NCBI GenBank assembly: GCA_040388535.1
Contig: JAZKBR010000009.1
Coordinates: 129,764 to 193,763, forward strand
Reading direction: 5' to 3'
DNA: 64,000 nt
From: Gemmatimonadota bacterium
GTDB taxonomy: Bacteria > Gemmatimonadota > Gemmatimonadetes > Gemmatimonadales > GWC2-71-9
The translations under genes were made by a program, and so were the position numbers. Below are positions 27,925 to 38,823 of this stretch, one piece after another. Position 1 is the stretch's first letter. Each line of letters opens with the position of its first letter. The notes below the pieces were generated by a model. It did not search any database. It saw nothing but the letters and a program-made list of their open reading frames with translations, and was not told the origin of the DNA.

Positions 27925-28338
27925 ATGCTGCGGATCGAATCGAAGCGACGGGCCCGGGCCCTTCAGGTCCTCTACGCGCTCGATACCACGGGCGACAGCG
28001 ATGTGGATCTTGCCGCCACCGGCCTCGCACGGCTGACCGGGCCCGAGCCCGGCATCTTCGAGGAAGCGCAGGCGATTGTCGACGGCGTCCTGGCGCAGCG
28101 TGACACCCTCGACCGTTACGCGCAGGATGCCGCTGAGAACTGGCGCCTCGATCGCGTGGCGACGATCGAGCGCAATATCCTGCGCATCGGGATCCACGAA
28201 CTGTTGCTGGGCGTCCTGCCGCCGCGCATCGTCATCGACGAGGCGATCTGGCTGGCACACCGCTTCGCCGGGCCCCGCGCGCCCGCGTTCATCAACGGCG
28301 TCCTCGACCGCGTCGCACGCGACCTCGGCCGTCTCTGA
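27925..28338 (+). CDS. nusB: Transcription antitermination factor NusB
   Basis: This RNA-binding helical protein acts with NusE(S10) at rRNA boxA sites. The product is 137 residues starting SKRRARALQVLYALD, with the conserved WRLDRVATIERNILRIGIHELL and AFINGVLDRVAR blocks. It has normal length. The ribH-nusB order is widespread in bacteria, which supports the assignment. The start lies one codon after the ribH stop. Confidence 0.95.
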   Translation: MLRIESKRRARALQVLYALDTTGDSDVDLAATGLARLTGPEPGIFEEAQAIVDGVLAQRDTLDRYAQDAAENWRLDRVATIERNILRIGIHELLLGVLPPRIVIDEAIWLAHRFAGPRAPAFINGVLDRVARDLGRL

Positions 28339-28348
28339 GCCAGCTCGC

Positions 28349-29485
28349 GTGAATATCCTCCTGGTCAACTGGCAGGATCTCCGCAATCCACAGGCTGGTG
28401 GGGCGGAGATTCATCTCTTTGAGCTCTTTTCGCGGCTGGCAGCGCGGGGACATCGCGTCCGGCTGGTCTGCTCAGGTTTTGCTGGCGCCCCCGCCGTCGA
28501 AGTTGTGGATGGAATCGAAGTGCACCGCGTGGGAGATCGCCACACCTTTGCGCTGCGTGGTCGGAATGCCGTGCGAGCGGCGCTCCAGGGCGAGCCGGCC
28601 GACGTGCTCGTCGACGATGTCAACAAGCTGCCGCTCTACACCGCATCGCTCACGAAGTTGCCCGTCTATGCCGTGATTCCGCACCTCTTCGGCACCACCG
28701 CGTTCCAGGAAGTGAGCTGGCCGATGGCCGCGACGGTCTGGCTGGCGGAGCGCGCGATTCCGAATGCCTATCGTCGGGCCTGGTTCCACGCCATCAGCGA
28801 TTCGACGCGCGACGATCTCGTGCAGCGCGGCATTGCCCGTGAGCGGATCGCAGTGGTCTATCCGGGTGTCGATGGCGAGAAATACACTCCTGATCCGACC
28901 CTCGGTCGCTTCGCTCCGCCACGCTTCGTCTACCTCGGCCGCCTCAAGCGGTACAAAGGGGTGGAGGTGCTCATCGAAGCGCTGGCCATCGCGCGTCGGG
29001 AGCGGCCGGACCTCACGGTCGACATCGCCGGGAATGGCGATGACCGGCCTCGGCTCGAAGCCCTGGCTCGGGCAAGGGGGGTTGCGGAGAGTGTGCGCTT
29101 CCGCGGCTTTGTGGATGAGGCGACCAAACTCGAGTTGCTGCGGCGATCGGTGGCGAATGTCTTTCCCTCCCCGAAGGAGGGGTGGGGGATCACCGTGATG
29201 GAGGCCGCGGCTTGCGGGACGCCCTCCCTGGCCTCCGATTCACCCGGACTCCGCGATTCGGTCCGGGACGGTATCACCGGGGTGCTGGTGCCCCACGGTA
29301 ACGCGGCGGCGCTGGCTCAGGGTATGCTTCGTCTGGCAGGAGATCCGGTGCTGGTCGAGCGGCTGGGGCAGGCGGCCCGCGCGCACGCGCTCACGCTGAG
29401 CTGGGCTGCCGCTGCCGACCAGGTCGAGGCCCATCTGCAGGATCTCGTGGCGGGGCGCATTCCTCCGCCGTCCTTTCAGGTCTGA
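28349..29485 (+). CDS. GT4-family glycosyltransferase
   Basis: The start is GTG 28349, giving 378 residues that begin NILLVNWQDLRNPQAGGAE; this opening is typical of GT4 enzymes. The donor-site part holds VYLGRLKRYKGVEVLIEAL and the EX7E-like segment EGWGITVMEAAACGTPSLAS. It is probably cytosolic or peripheral. A role in envelope polysaccharide or lipid glycosylation is likely, but acceptor and sugar are unknown. Confidence 0.87.
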   Translation: MNILLVNWQDLRNPQAGGAEIHLFELFSRLAARGHRVRLVCSGFAGAPAVEVVDGIEVHRVGDRHTFALRGRNAVRAALQGEPADVLVDDVNKLPLYTASLTKLPVYAVIPHLFGTTAFQEVSWPMAATVWLAERAIPNAYRRAWFHAISDSTRDDLVQRGIARERIAVVYPGVDGEKYTPDPTLGRFAPPRFVYLGRLKRYKGVEVLIEALAIARRERPDLTVDIAGNGDDRPRLEALARARGVAESVRFRGFVDEATKLELLRRSVANVFPSPKEGWGITVMEAAACGTPSLASDSPGLRDSVRDGITGVLVPHGNAAALAQGMLRLAGDPVLVERLGQAARAHALTLSWAAAADQVEAHLQDLVAGRIPPPSFQV

Positions 29486-29494
29486 GGGGGAGCA

Positions 29495-30451
29495 GTGCGC
29501 TTCCGTGATTTTCTTGGCTCAGCCGATCAGCTCCAGCTCGAGGCCCTCACCGGCGAACTCGGCCTCGACGGGCTCGTGCCGGATGCCGACATCGCCTCGC
29601 CGGGCCTGGCACTCGCCGGGTATCTCGGGCGCTTCATCCCTAATCGGTTGCACGTCCTCGGCGAGACCGAAATCACCTATCTCGCGTCACTCGATGCCGA
29701 GACGCGTCGGTCGACGCTCGAGGCGTTCTTCCATTACAACCTGCCGGCCGTCTTCATCACCAAGGGACTCGAGCCGCCGGAACCGCTCCTGACACTCGCC
29801 ATCTCGCGGCAGATCCCGGTGCTGCGGAGCGCCCTCAAGACGGCAGAGTTCTACAAGCGGATCAAGCCGATCATCGAGGATGCGTTCGCCCCGCGCACCA
29901 CACTGCACGGTTCGCTCGCCGATGTCTACGGTGTCGGCCTCCTCTTCATCGGCCGGTCGGGGATCGGCAAGAGCGAATGCGTGCTCGATCTCGTCGAGCG
30001 AGGTCACCGACTGGTTGCCGATGACGTCGTGAAGGTGACGCGCCGCGCCGGCGATGTCCTGATCGGACAGGGGCACGAGCTTGCTGGCCATCATATGGAA
30101 ATCCGCGGGATCGGTCTGGTCGACATTCCAGTGCTCTTCGGCGTGCGCGCGGTGCGGCAGCAGAAGCGCATCGAGGTGGTGGTGCAGCTGGAAGACTGGG
30201 AGACGGCGCAGGATGCCGATCGCACCGGCCTGCAGCGCGACACGATGCCGATCCTCGATGTGCCGATTCCAAAGGTGATGGTCCCGCTGAATCCCGGGAA
30301 GAACATCACGGTGGTCGCGGAAGTGGTGGCGATGATGCACCTGCTGCGCTACACCGGCGTCGATACCGCCGGTGCCTTCAATGAACGACTGATCCGCAAG
30401 ATGCGCGAGAAGCGCGGGGTGCGGGAATACCTGCGGGACGATATCGAATGA
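29495..30451 (+). CDS. hprK: HPr kinase/phosphorylase
   Basis: It phosphorylates and dephosphorylates Ser46 of HPr in response to metabolites. The product is 318 residues, a full-length form with the N-terminal domain. The P-loop GRSGIGKSE lies near residues 153-161, followed by the LVADDVV segment and the HPrK signature MEIRGIGLVDIP. GAGGGGGAG provides a strong ribosome-binding site before GTG 29495. It is the first gene of the phosphotransferase block, and its target HPr is encoded 2.2 kb downstream with Ser46 conserved. Confidence 0.95.
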   Translation: MRFRDFLGSADQLQLEALTGELGLDGLVPDADIASPGLALAGYLGRFIPNRLHVLGETEITYLASLDAETRRSTLEAFFHYNLPAVFITKGLEPPEPLLTLAISRQIPVLRSALKTAEFYKRIKPIIEDAFAPRTTLHGSLADVYGVGLLFIGRSGIGKSECVLDLVERGHRLVADDVVKVTRRAGDVLIGQGHELAGHHMEIRGIGLVDIPVLFGVRAVRQQKRIEVVVQLEDWETAQDADRTGLQRDTMPILDVPIPKVMVPLNPGKNITVVAEVVAMMHLLRYTGVDTAGAFNERLIRKMREKRGVREYLRDDIE

Positions 30452-30819
30452 GTGCGATCAAGGGAGTAGTCGTCGGGCACGGCTCGCTGGCAGCGGCACT
30501 GATCGACGCGGTGCAGCGGATTGCCGGCGCCGATACGGGGCTGGTGGCGGTCTCCAACACCGACTGTGACCGCGGTTCGCTCGAGGAAAAGATCCTCGCG
30601 GCCGTCGGCGACGGGCCCGCCGTTGTCTTCATCGATATGCCGAGCGGCTCCTGCCTCTTTGCCGCGATGCGCCGGCTCGAAGGCAAGAGCGGAACCCGGG
30701 TGGTCACGGGCGTGAATCTCGCGATGCTGCTGGAGTTCGTGTTCAACCGTGACGGCGACGTCAACGAAGTCGCTGAGCACATGGTGCAGGTCGGGATTCG
30801 CGCGGTGGCCGCGCGCTGA
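30448..30819 (+). CDS. PTS EIIA component, mannose family
   Basis: The product is 123 residues. GVVVGHGSLAAALIDAV carries the phospho-accepting His11. The C-terminal GVNLAMLLEF block is typical of the mannose/fructose/sorbose EIIA fold. It is a free-standing domain rather than fused to EIIB as in E. coli ManX. ATGA overlap with hprK and a one-base overlap with EIIB show tight coupling. Sugar specificity cannot be read from sequence. Confidence 0.92.
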   Translation: MSAIKGVVVGHGSLAAALIDAVQRIAGADTGLVAVSNTDCDRGSLEEKILAAVGDGPAVVFIDMPSGSCLFAAMRRLEGKSGTRVVTGVNLAMLLEFVFNRDGDVNEVAEHMVQVGIRAVAAR

Positions 30820-31295
30820 TGGGTCTCGTCCTCTGCCGGGTTGACGATCGATTGGTTCACGGACAGGTCGTGATCGGCTGGGGACGCCCGCTCGCCGTCA
30901 AGTTCATCGTGCTTGTTGATGATGGTGTGCGCGCGAGCAGCTGGGAGCAGGACCTCTACCGGATGGCCGTCCCCGAAGGGGTGGACGTGATCTTCGCCCG
31001 GACCGACGAGGCAATCAGCGCGCTTGAAGCGTGGGCTGCGGATTCCCGACCGGGGATTCTCCTCACCGGAGATCTGGCGACGATGGCCGCACTGCACCAT
31101 GCGTCGCCGACAATTGTGCATCGCATCAATCTCGGCGGGATTCACCATCGGCCTGATCGTCACGAACGCCTCCGCTATCTCTACCTCTCGGGCGAGGAAG
31201 AAGTGTTGCTGGCCTCGATGCGCGGCAGCGGCGCCGACATCACGGCGCAGGATCTTCCCACCACGCCACCCATCGGCATCGAGGCGTTGCCGTGA
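30819..31295 (+). CDS. PTS EIIB component, mannose family
   Basis: The product is 158 residues. The signature CRVDDRLVHGQVVIGW contains phospho-accepting His14 (mannose-type systems use His rather than Cys). IVHRINLGGIHHR is a second family block. It receives phosphate from EIIA-His11 and passes it to sugar via EIIC/EIID. It overlaps EIIA by one base and EIIC by GTGA. Confidence 0.93.
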   Translation: MGLVLCRVDDRLVHGQVVIGWGRPLAVKFIVLVDDGVRASSWEQDLYRMAVPEGVDVIFARTDEAISALEAWAADSRPGILLTGDLATMAALHHASPTIVHRINLGGIHHRPDRHERLRYLYLSGEEEVLLASMRGSGADITAQDLPTTPPIGIEALP

Positions 31296-31963
31296 CCGCG
31301 CTTGTCGTCGTCGGCCTCGTTACCTGGGGCATCTTCGTCGCCGTGGACCTGGTCACCATGCCGCAAGGGCTCTTCTCGCGGCCGCTGGTGGCGGCGACGG
31401 TGGCCGGCGCCATCACCGGCAATCTCACCTCCGGGCTGGTGGCGGGGATGGTCCTCGAACTGTACGCCCTCGACGTGCTGCCGATCGGTGCATCGCGCTA
31501 CCCCGACTACGGCCCGGCGGCCGTTGCGGCGGGTGCGGCCTCGGCGCTGGTGCCGCAGGAACTCGTGATCGGTGTCGCGGGTCTGGTCGGTCTCCCGCTC
31601 GCCGTCATCGGGGGATACACGCTCCACGTACATCGGCGCCGCAATGCGATCTCGGTGCAGCGACGGCTTGCTCGCGTCTCGGCGGGCGATGCCCGGGCGA
31701 TCTGGGAGTTGCAGCGGAACGGCCTGGTGCGCGACGCCGGTCGCGGTCTGGTGCTGAGTGTGGCCGGCGTGTGCGTGGCACTGGTAATGGCACGAATGCC
31801 GTGGTCAGAATTCCCGCGCGCCTCACTGCTCAACTGGGCCGCCGCAGCGGGCGGGCTCTCGGCGGTGCTCGGTGGAGCGCTGCGCAGCGGCGGTCACGGA
31901 GCGCGTCGTCGCTGGCTCGGCGTGGGATTGGCCGCAGGCGTGCTCGTGGTGCTGCTGCAATGA
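31292..31963 (+). CDS. PTS EIIC component, mannose family (membrane)
   Basis: The product is 223 residues with about six hydrophobic segments. SRPLVAATVAGAITGN and GLVAGMVLELYALDVLPIGA match the conserved N-terminal half of EIIC-man. The C-terminal half is divergent and the protein is shorter than E. coli ManY (about 266), so transport capacity is uncertain. It begins in the EIIB stop and overlaps EIID by ATGA. Confidence 0.85.
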   Translation: MTALVVVGLVTWGIFVAVDLVTMPQGLFSRPLVAATVAGAITGNLTSGLVAGMVLELYALDVLPIGASRYPDYGPAAVAAGAASALVPQELVIGVAGLVGLPLAVIGGYTLHVHRRRNAISVQRRLARVSAGDARAIWELQRNGLVRDAGRGLVLSVAGVCVALVMARMPWSEFPRASLLNWAAAAGGLSAVLGGALRSGGHGARRRWLGVGLAAGVLVVLLQ

Positions 31964-32700
31964 AGCCGCGCGCAGAGGCGCTGGTCCGATTGCTCGCCGT
32001 CCAAGCCGCGTGGACCTATGAGCGGATGTCGGGAATCGGGGTCGGGCACGCCTCGGCCCCGCTGCTGCGGGATCTGTATGCCACGAGTTCGCCGGAAGAG
32101 CGCCGGGCAGCGGTGGCACGGTCGGCAGAGTTCTTCAACTCGCACCCATACCTCGCCGGTGTCGCGGTGGGCGCCGTGGTTCACGCCGAGCGCGAACGTG
32201 TGCCAGGCGCGGCGATCGTGCGGCTGCGCACGGCGCTCTCCGGCCCACTCGGAGCGCTGGGCGACCAGCTGATCTGGGCAGGCGAAGTCCCGGTGCTGAT
32301 CGGACTCGCCCTCGCGGCGACACCGTGGCTCGGGGCATGGACGGTGGTCCTCGTGGTCGTGATCCACAACGTGTTGCGACTCTGGCTCACGGCGTGGGGA
32401 CTCGATATCGGACTGCGCGAAGGGCTGGGCGTCGGCGCGGCGCTGCAACGTTCCTGGTTGCCCCAGGCCGCAGCGCGTGCCCAGAGTGCCGCGGCGTTTG
32501 CCGTCGGGCTCGCGATTCCGATTGTTGCATGGCAATTGCTCGCGGGGGCGAGTCGACAGCTGGTCGCCGGCGTGATCGGCTGCACGCTGCTGGGAGTGGC
32601 CCTCGCGCTCGGGCAGATGACCCGGGAACGGGTCACCGGCTTACGATTCGGGCTGGGACTCGTCCTCGTTGCACTCATCATCGTTGGAGGGTTCCGGTGA
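31960..32700 (+). CDS. PTS EIID component, mannose family (membrane)
   Basis: The start is ATG 31960, giving 246 residues; the frame is open far upstream but that part lies over EIIB/EIIC in another frame. Family marks are QAAWTYERMSGIGVGHA, EFFNSHPYLAGVAVG and the GPLGALGDQLIWA loop. The C-terminal half has four or five membrane helices. With EIIC it forms the translocation complex of mannose-type systems. It is coupled to HPr by GTGA. Confidence 0.9.
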   Translation: MKPRAEALVRLLAVQAAWTYERMSGIGVGHASAPLLRDLYATSSPEERRAAVARSAEFFNSHPYLAGVAVGAVVHAERERVPGAAIVRLRTALSGPLGALGDQLIWAGEVPVLIGLALAATPWLGAWTVVLVVVIHNVLRLWLTAWGLDIGLREGLGVGAALQRSWLPQAAARAQSAAAFAVGLAIPIVAWQLLAGASRQLVAGVIGCTLLGVALALGQMTRERVTGLRFGLGLVLVALIIVGGFR

Positions 32701-32963
32701 TCGAACGTGATGCGACCATCGTCAACTCCCTCGGGATGCACGCGCGCCCCGCGGCGCAGATCGTGCGGCTCGCGGCGACGTTCAATGCGACGCTCGAACT
32801 TGAGTGTGACGGGCAGTCGGTCAACGGCAAGAGCATCATGGGGGTGATGATGCTCGCCGCGGAGCAGGGTGCTCAATTGCGCTTGCGAGCCGAAGGGCCC
32901 GATGCCGAGGCTGCACTCGAAGCGCTCGCGTCGCTGATCGCCTCCGGGTTTGGCGAGCCGTGA
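32697..32963 (+). CDS. ptsH: Phosphocarrier protein HPr
   Basis: The product is 88 residues from GTG 32697, with GGAGG six bases upstream. SLGMHARPA holds the EI-phosphorylated His15, and NGKSIMGVMML holds the regulatory Ser46 that HprK acts on, at the exact canonical positions. This completes the HprK-HPr pair encoded in the same cluster. A GTGA overlap leads into the EI gene. Confidence 0.96.
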   Translation: MIERDATIVNSLGMHARPAAQIVRLAATFNATLELECDGQSVNGKSIMGVMMLAAEQGAQLRLRAEGPDAEAALEALASLIASGFGEP

Positions 32964-34771
32964 GCAGTCGCGAACTTCGCGGGGTGGGAGTCTCTCCCGG
33001 GGTCGCCTTTGCGCGGGCGATCACCGTGCGCTGGTCGTTCCCGGATATCCCGAATCGTACGGTTCCCGCAGGCGAGCAGGACGCGGAGGTTGCCCGGCTG
33101 CACGCGGCCGTGGCGGCCACGGTCGCGCAGCTCGAGACGCTTCGCGAGCGGACGCGAGTGAGGGCGGGCCCCGAAGAGGCGGGCATCTTCGACGCGCAGA
33201 TCTTCATGGTGCAGGACGGCGAATTCCTGGCTGGGGTCGAGGGGTTGATCCGTAAGGGAAATCTCGCGGCCGAAACCGCATACGAGTTCTGCGCGCTTGA
33301 ACTTCGCAATCAGTGGCAAGGGTCACGCAAGAGTTTCCTGCGCGATCGGCTCGCCGATCTGAACGCCATCCAGCTGCGGACGCTCGCGCATCTGCTCGGA
33401 CGCCCGACCGAGGAGGCGTGGCTCGGGGAGATCACCGAACAGGTGGTGCTCGTGGTGCGCGAGCTTTCGCCGGGCCTCACCGTGCAGCTCGACCGCGAAC
33501 ATGTGGTTGGCTTCGTCACCGAAGAGGGCACCCGAACCTCCCACGCGGCGATCCTCGCGCATTCACTCGGCATTCCGGCGGTGATGGGCGTTGCAGGGGC
33601 GCTCTCGGCCATCGATGACGGCACCATCGTATTGCTCGATGGCCACGCCGGGACGGTGATTCTCGATCCAACGCCGGATGAACTCGAGACCGCCCGGCTG
33701 CAGAACTCGCGGCGTCACAAGCTCGAGATGCAGCTGGAGGGAATTGCTGGAGAGCCAGCGATCACGCCCGATGGCACCAGCATCATGTTGCAGGGAAACG
33801 TCGACCTCCCCGAGGAGATCGAGCCGGCCTTGCGGCACGGCGCGCAGGGCGTCGGTCTGCTGCGCACCGAATTCCTTGTCACGGGTCGTGCCACGCTGCC
33901 GAACGAAGACGAGCAGATGGAGTATTACCGCCGGGTCGGCGCCGCCTTCGCGGGCGAACCGGTAGTCATCCGGACCTTCGATCTTGGCGGCGACAAGTTC
34001 CCGGCGGCGTTCGATGCACCGCACGAGGCCAATCCGATGCTCGGCTGGCGCTCGGTACGGGTCTGCCTCGACGAGCCGGGGATCTTCCGGCCCCAGTTGC
34101 GCGCGATCCTGCGGGCGGCCGCGGATCGGGAGATCTCGATCATGCTGCCGATGGTGATCTCGCTGGACGAGGTCAGCCAGGCCAGGGCCATGCTCGCCGA
34201 GGAAGCGGAATCGCTCCGGCAGGCAGGGATTCGCGCGGCGAGCGATGTGCCGATGGGCGTCATGATCGAGACCCCGGCCGCCGTCCTCCTCGCCGACGAG
34301 TTCGCCCGGGTTGCCGCGTTTCTCAGTGTGGGCAGCAATGACCTGACCCAGTACACGCTGGCCGTCGACCGGGGCAATGCCCGGCTGGCCACGCGGTTCG
34401 AGCCGCTCCATCCGGCCGTGGTGCGACAGTTGCGGGATGTCCGCGATGCCGCCGGGCGAGCCGGCATCCCGGCCTCAGTCTGTGGCGAAATGGCCTCCGA
34501 CCCGTTCAGCGCCGTGCTCCTGCTGGGCCTGGGATACGACCGTCTCAGCATCGGGCCGCCAGCTATCCCGCTGGTGAAGTGGGTCGTCCGGCACGTCCCG
34601 GTGGCGGCCGCGCGGGAAGCGGCGTTGTCGGCGATCAAGGCCACGACCACGACGGCGGTGAAGGCGATCCTGCGCGACACGCTGGGGCAGTATCTCGACC
34701 TGCGGCTGGTCGACCCGACGAACGCGTTGCCGCGCTCCACTGTGGCCGCTAGCTTGCCCCGGTTCACCTGA
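32960..34771 (+). CDS. ptsI: PTS enzyme I
   Basis: Phosphoenolpyruvate-protein phosphotransferase starts the PTS phosphate chain. The product is 603 residues, about 25 more than E. coli EI because of a longer C-terminal end. Phospho-His is about residue 195 in GTRTSHAAILAHSLG. The PEP-binding barrel has RTEFLVTGR, IRTFDLGGDK, ANPMLGWRSVR, VGSNDLTQYTLAVDR and the active-site VCGEMASDP. It is the last PTS gene; metK follows after 27 bases. Confidence 0.96.
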   Translation: MSSRELRGVGVSPGVAFARAITVRWSFPDIPNRTVPAGEQDAEVARLHAAVAATVAQLETLRERTRVRAGPEEAGIFDAQIFMVQDGEFLAGVEGLIRKGNLAAETAYEFCALELRNQWQGSRKSFLRDRLADLNAIQLRTLAHLLGRPTEEAWLGEITEQVVLVVRELSPGLTVQLDREHVVGFVTEEGTRTSHAAILAHSLGIPAVMGVAGALSAIDDGTIVLLDGHAGTVILDPTPDELETARLQNSRRHKLEMQLEGIAGEPAITPDGTSIMLQGNVDLPEEIEPALRHGAQGVGLLRTEFLVTGRATLPNEDEQMEYYRRVGAAFAGEPVVIRTFDLGGDKFPAAFDAPHEANPMLGWRSVRVCLDEPGIFRPQLRAILRAAADREISIMLPMVISLDEVSQARAMLAEEAESLRQAGIRAASDVPMGVMIETPAAVLLADEFARVAAFLSVGSNDLTQYTLAVDRGNARLATRFEPLHPAVVRQLRDVRDAAGRAGIPASVCGEMASDPFSAVLLLGLGYDRLSIGPPAIPLVKWVVRHVPVAAAREAALSAIKATTTTAVKAILRDTLGQYLDLRLVDPTNALPRSTVAASLPRFT

Positions 34772-34798
34772 TGATGACCTTCCAGCGCGCGAGTGGCG

Positions 34799-37391
<2,593 letters not shown>

Positions 37392-37394
37392 GTG

Positions 37395-38510
37395 ATGTGG
37401 GGCGCCGTCGTCGCCGTCCTGGCGCTGGCGGCGCCTCCGCAGGCCGACATCACCCTCACCGGTCGTGTCGTCCGGATTGTCGGTCACGACACCGTCGGTG
37501 TCTTCGGTGCGCGCGTGGTGCTGCACCGGGTCATGCCCTCGCGACAGGGGCCGGTTGACTCGACCCTTTCGCGCCAGGACGGCGCGTTCTCCTTTCGCTT
37601 CCACCCCGACAGCGGCGCCATTTTCCTGACCTCGGCCCGCTGGGCCGGGATCGAATATTTCGCGCCACCCGCCGTACTCCCTGTCGCACCTGCCAGGCCC
37701 GAGTCGATGCTGCTCGTGGTGGCCGACACGTCGAGCCGCGCTCCGGTGCGTGTTGCCGCTCGGCACGTTGTCGTCAGCGCGCCCGCTGCCGATGGTACGC
37801 GCGCGGTCCTCGAACTCATCGTGCTCGAGAACCCCGGCCCGCTCACCCGGGTCGCGCCGGATTCGTCCTCACCGTCGTGGGTCATTCACCTGCCGCCGGA
37901 CGGCATCGGCTTCCAGCTCGGCGACAATGACTTCGCTTCCGATGCGCTGCTGCTCGCCAACAGCGGGTTGCAAATTCGCGCACCGCTGCCACCCGGGCAG
38001 CGAGAGATCACCGTGCAGTACCAGCTTCGCGCCGGTGTGCGGCAATGGTCGATTCCGGTGGCCGATTCAGTCGCCGCGATGAACGTGATGGCCGAGGAGC
38101 CCACGGCCCGCCTGACCGGAGGACTGGCAGCGGTCGAAGCACAGAGCGTCGAAGGGAAGCGCTTCTCGCGCTGGAAGGGCGCAGTGGTCCCAGGTGCTGA
38201 GGTCACCCTGGCGTTCGATTTTGTCGGAACGCCGACGTGGCTGTTGCCGTCGCTGGTCGGTGGGCTCGGTGTCGCCTTGCTGGTTGCGTTCGTGCTGGCC
38301 TGGCGTGCGGGACGGCGCGTGCCGTTGCCAGTGACGGCATCGGCTGGGCGTCAGCTGACACCGGAGGCGGAGGCATTGCTCAGCCAGATCGCGACGCTCG
38401 ATGCGAGCCATCGTGGTGGCCAAGGGGCGCACGCGCCGGTCGTGTGGCAGCAATACCTCGCCGAGCGTGCGCGCTTGAAGCAGGAACTCCAGGCGCACTT
38501 GCCGCACTGA
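37395..38510 (+). CDS. Unknown membrane-anchored protein with carboxypeptidase-regulatory-like domain
   Basis: The product is 371 residues starting right after ahcY (GTG 37392 is also possible). It has an N-terminal hydrophobic signal-like helix, then a beta-sandwich region (ITLTGRVVRIVGHDTVGVFG, LSRQDGAFSFRF) like the CarboxypepD regulatory fold. A second beta-rich part follows, and a single strong membrane helix near residues 275-300 (WLLPSLVGGLGVALLVAFVL) leaves a cytosolic tail of about 70 residues with a charged helix. It probably faces the periplasm. I do not recognise a named family. Confidence 0.65.
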   Translation: MWGAVVAVLALAAPPQADITLTGRVVRIVGHDTVGVFGARVVLHRVMPSRQGPVDSTLSRQDGAFSFRFHPDSGAIFLTSARWAGIEYFAPPAVLPVAPARPESMLLVVADTSSRAPVRVAARHVVVSAPAADGTRAVLELIVLENPGPLTRVAPDSSSPSWVIHLPPDGIGFQLGDNDFASDALLLANSGLQIRAPLPPGQREITVQYQLRAGVRQWSIPVADSVAAMNVMAEEPTARLTGGLAAVEAQSVEGKRFSRWKGAVVPGAEVTLAFDFVGTPTWLLPSLVGGLGVALLVAFVLAWRAGRRVPLPVTASAGRQLTPEAEALLSQIATLDASHRGGQGAHAPVVWQQYLAERARLKQELQAHLPH

Positions 38511-38534
38511 CGGCAGCGCGATAGCTTCGCGGTA

Positions 38535-38695
38535 CAACTGATTTGCAGACCAGCGAACAGGGACGCTCGGAAGACCGGTGCAATGCCGGCGCGGCCCCGC
38601 CACTGTAACGGGCGATTCACTTCCGTCACTCACTTTGCCACTGGGTTCATTCCCGGGAAGGCGAGCGACGGGCCCGGAGCCAGGAGACCTCTCCG
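38535..38695 (+). promoter_or_regulatory. Cobalamin (B12) riboswitch aptamer
   Basis: The leader holds the conserved core of the AdoCbl/Cbl riboswitch: GGTGCAATGCCGGCGCGG, CCCCGCCACTGTAACGGG around 38577-38612, then GCCACTGGG near 38637, CCCGGGAAGGCG near 38652, and AGCCAGGAGACCT at 38679-38690. Order and spacing fit the known class. It sits between the unknown gene ending at 38510 and a B12 uptake operon, and with the terminator at 38787 makes an off-switch when B12 is plentiful. The exact 5' edge is uncertain. Confidence 0.92.
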
Positions 38696-38786
38696 TTCGC
38701 GCCACCAAGCAACCCTCGGGGGAGGGTACGGTGGCGTGGTCGTGGGGTCTCCGGCCATTCTGGCCTCTCCTCGCTGCCGCGCACTC

Positions 38787-38822
38787 GCCCGTCTCCCACT
38801 GTCGTCGGAGACGGGCTTTTTT
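38787..38822 (+). terminator. Riboswitch-controlled intrinsic terminator
   Basis: GCCCGTCTCC at 38787-38796 and GGAGACGGGC at 38807-38816 form a perfect 10-base-pair stem with a 10-base loop, followed by six T. It ends one base before the GTG of the transporter gene. GGAGAC at 38683-38688 inside the aptamer's 3' part is complementary to the terminator's GTCTCC and could serve as anti-terminator; GGTCTCC at 38746-38752 is a competing partner for the same GGAGACC. Confidence 0.9.
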
Positions 38823-38823
38823 C

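Noticed and set aside
34772..34798. SAM riboswitch before metK
   Set aside because: The gap is only 27 bases, too short for any known SAM aptamer, and none extends plausibly from the ptsI 3' end.
38578..38823. N-terminal extension of btuC back to 38578
   Set aside because: It would translate the riboswitch and terminator RNA; the FecCD homology begins only after GTG 38824.
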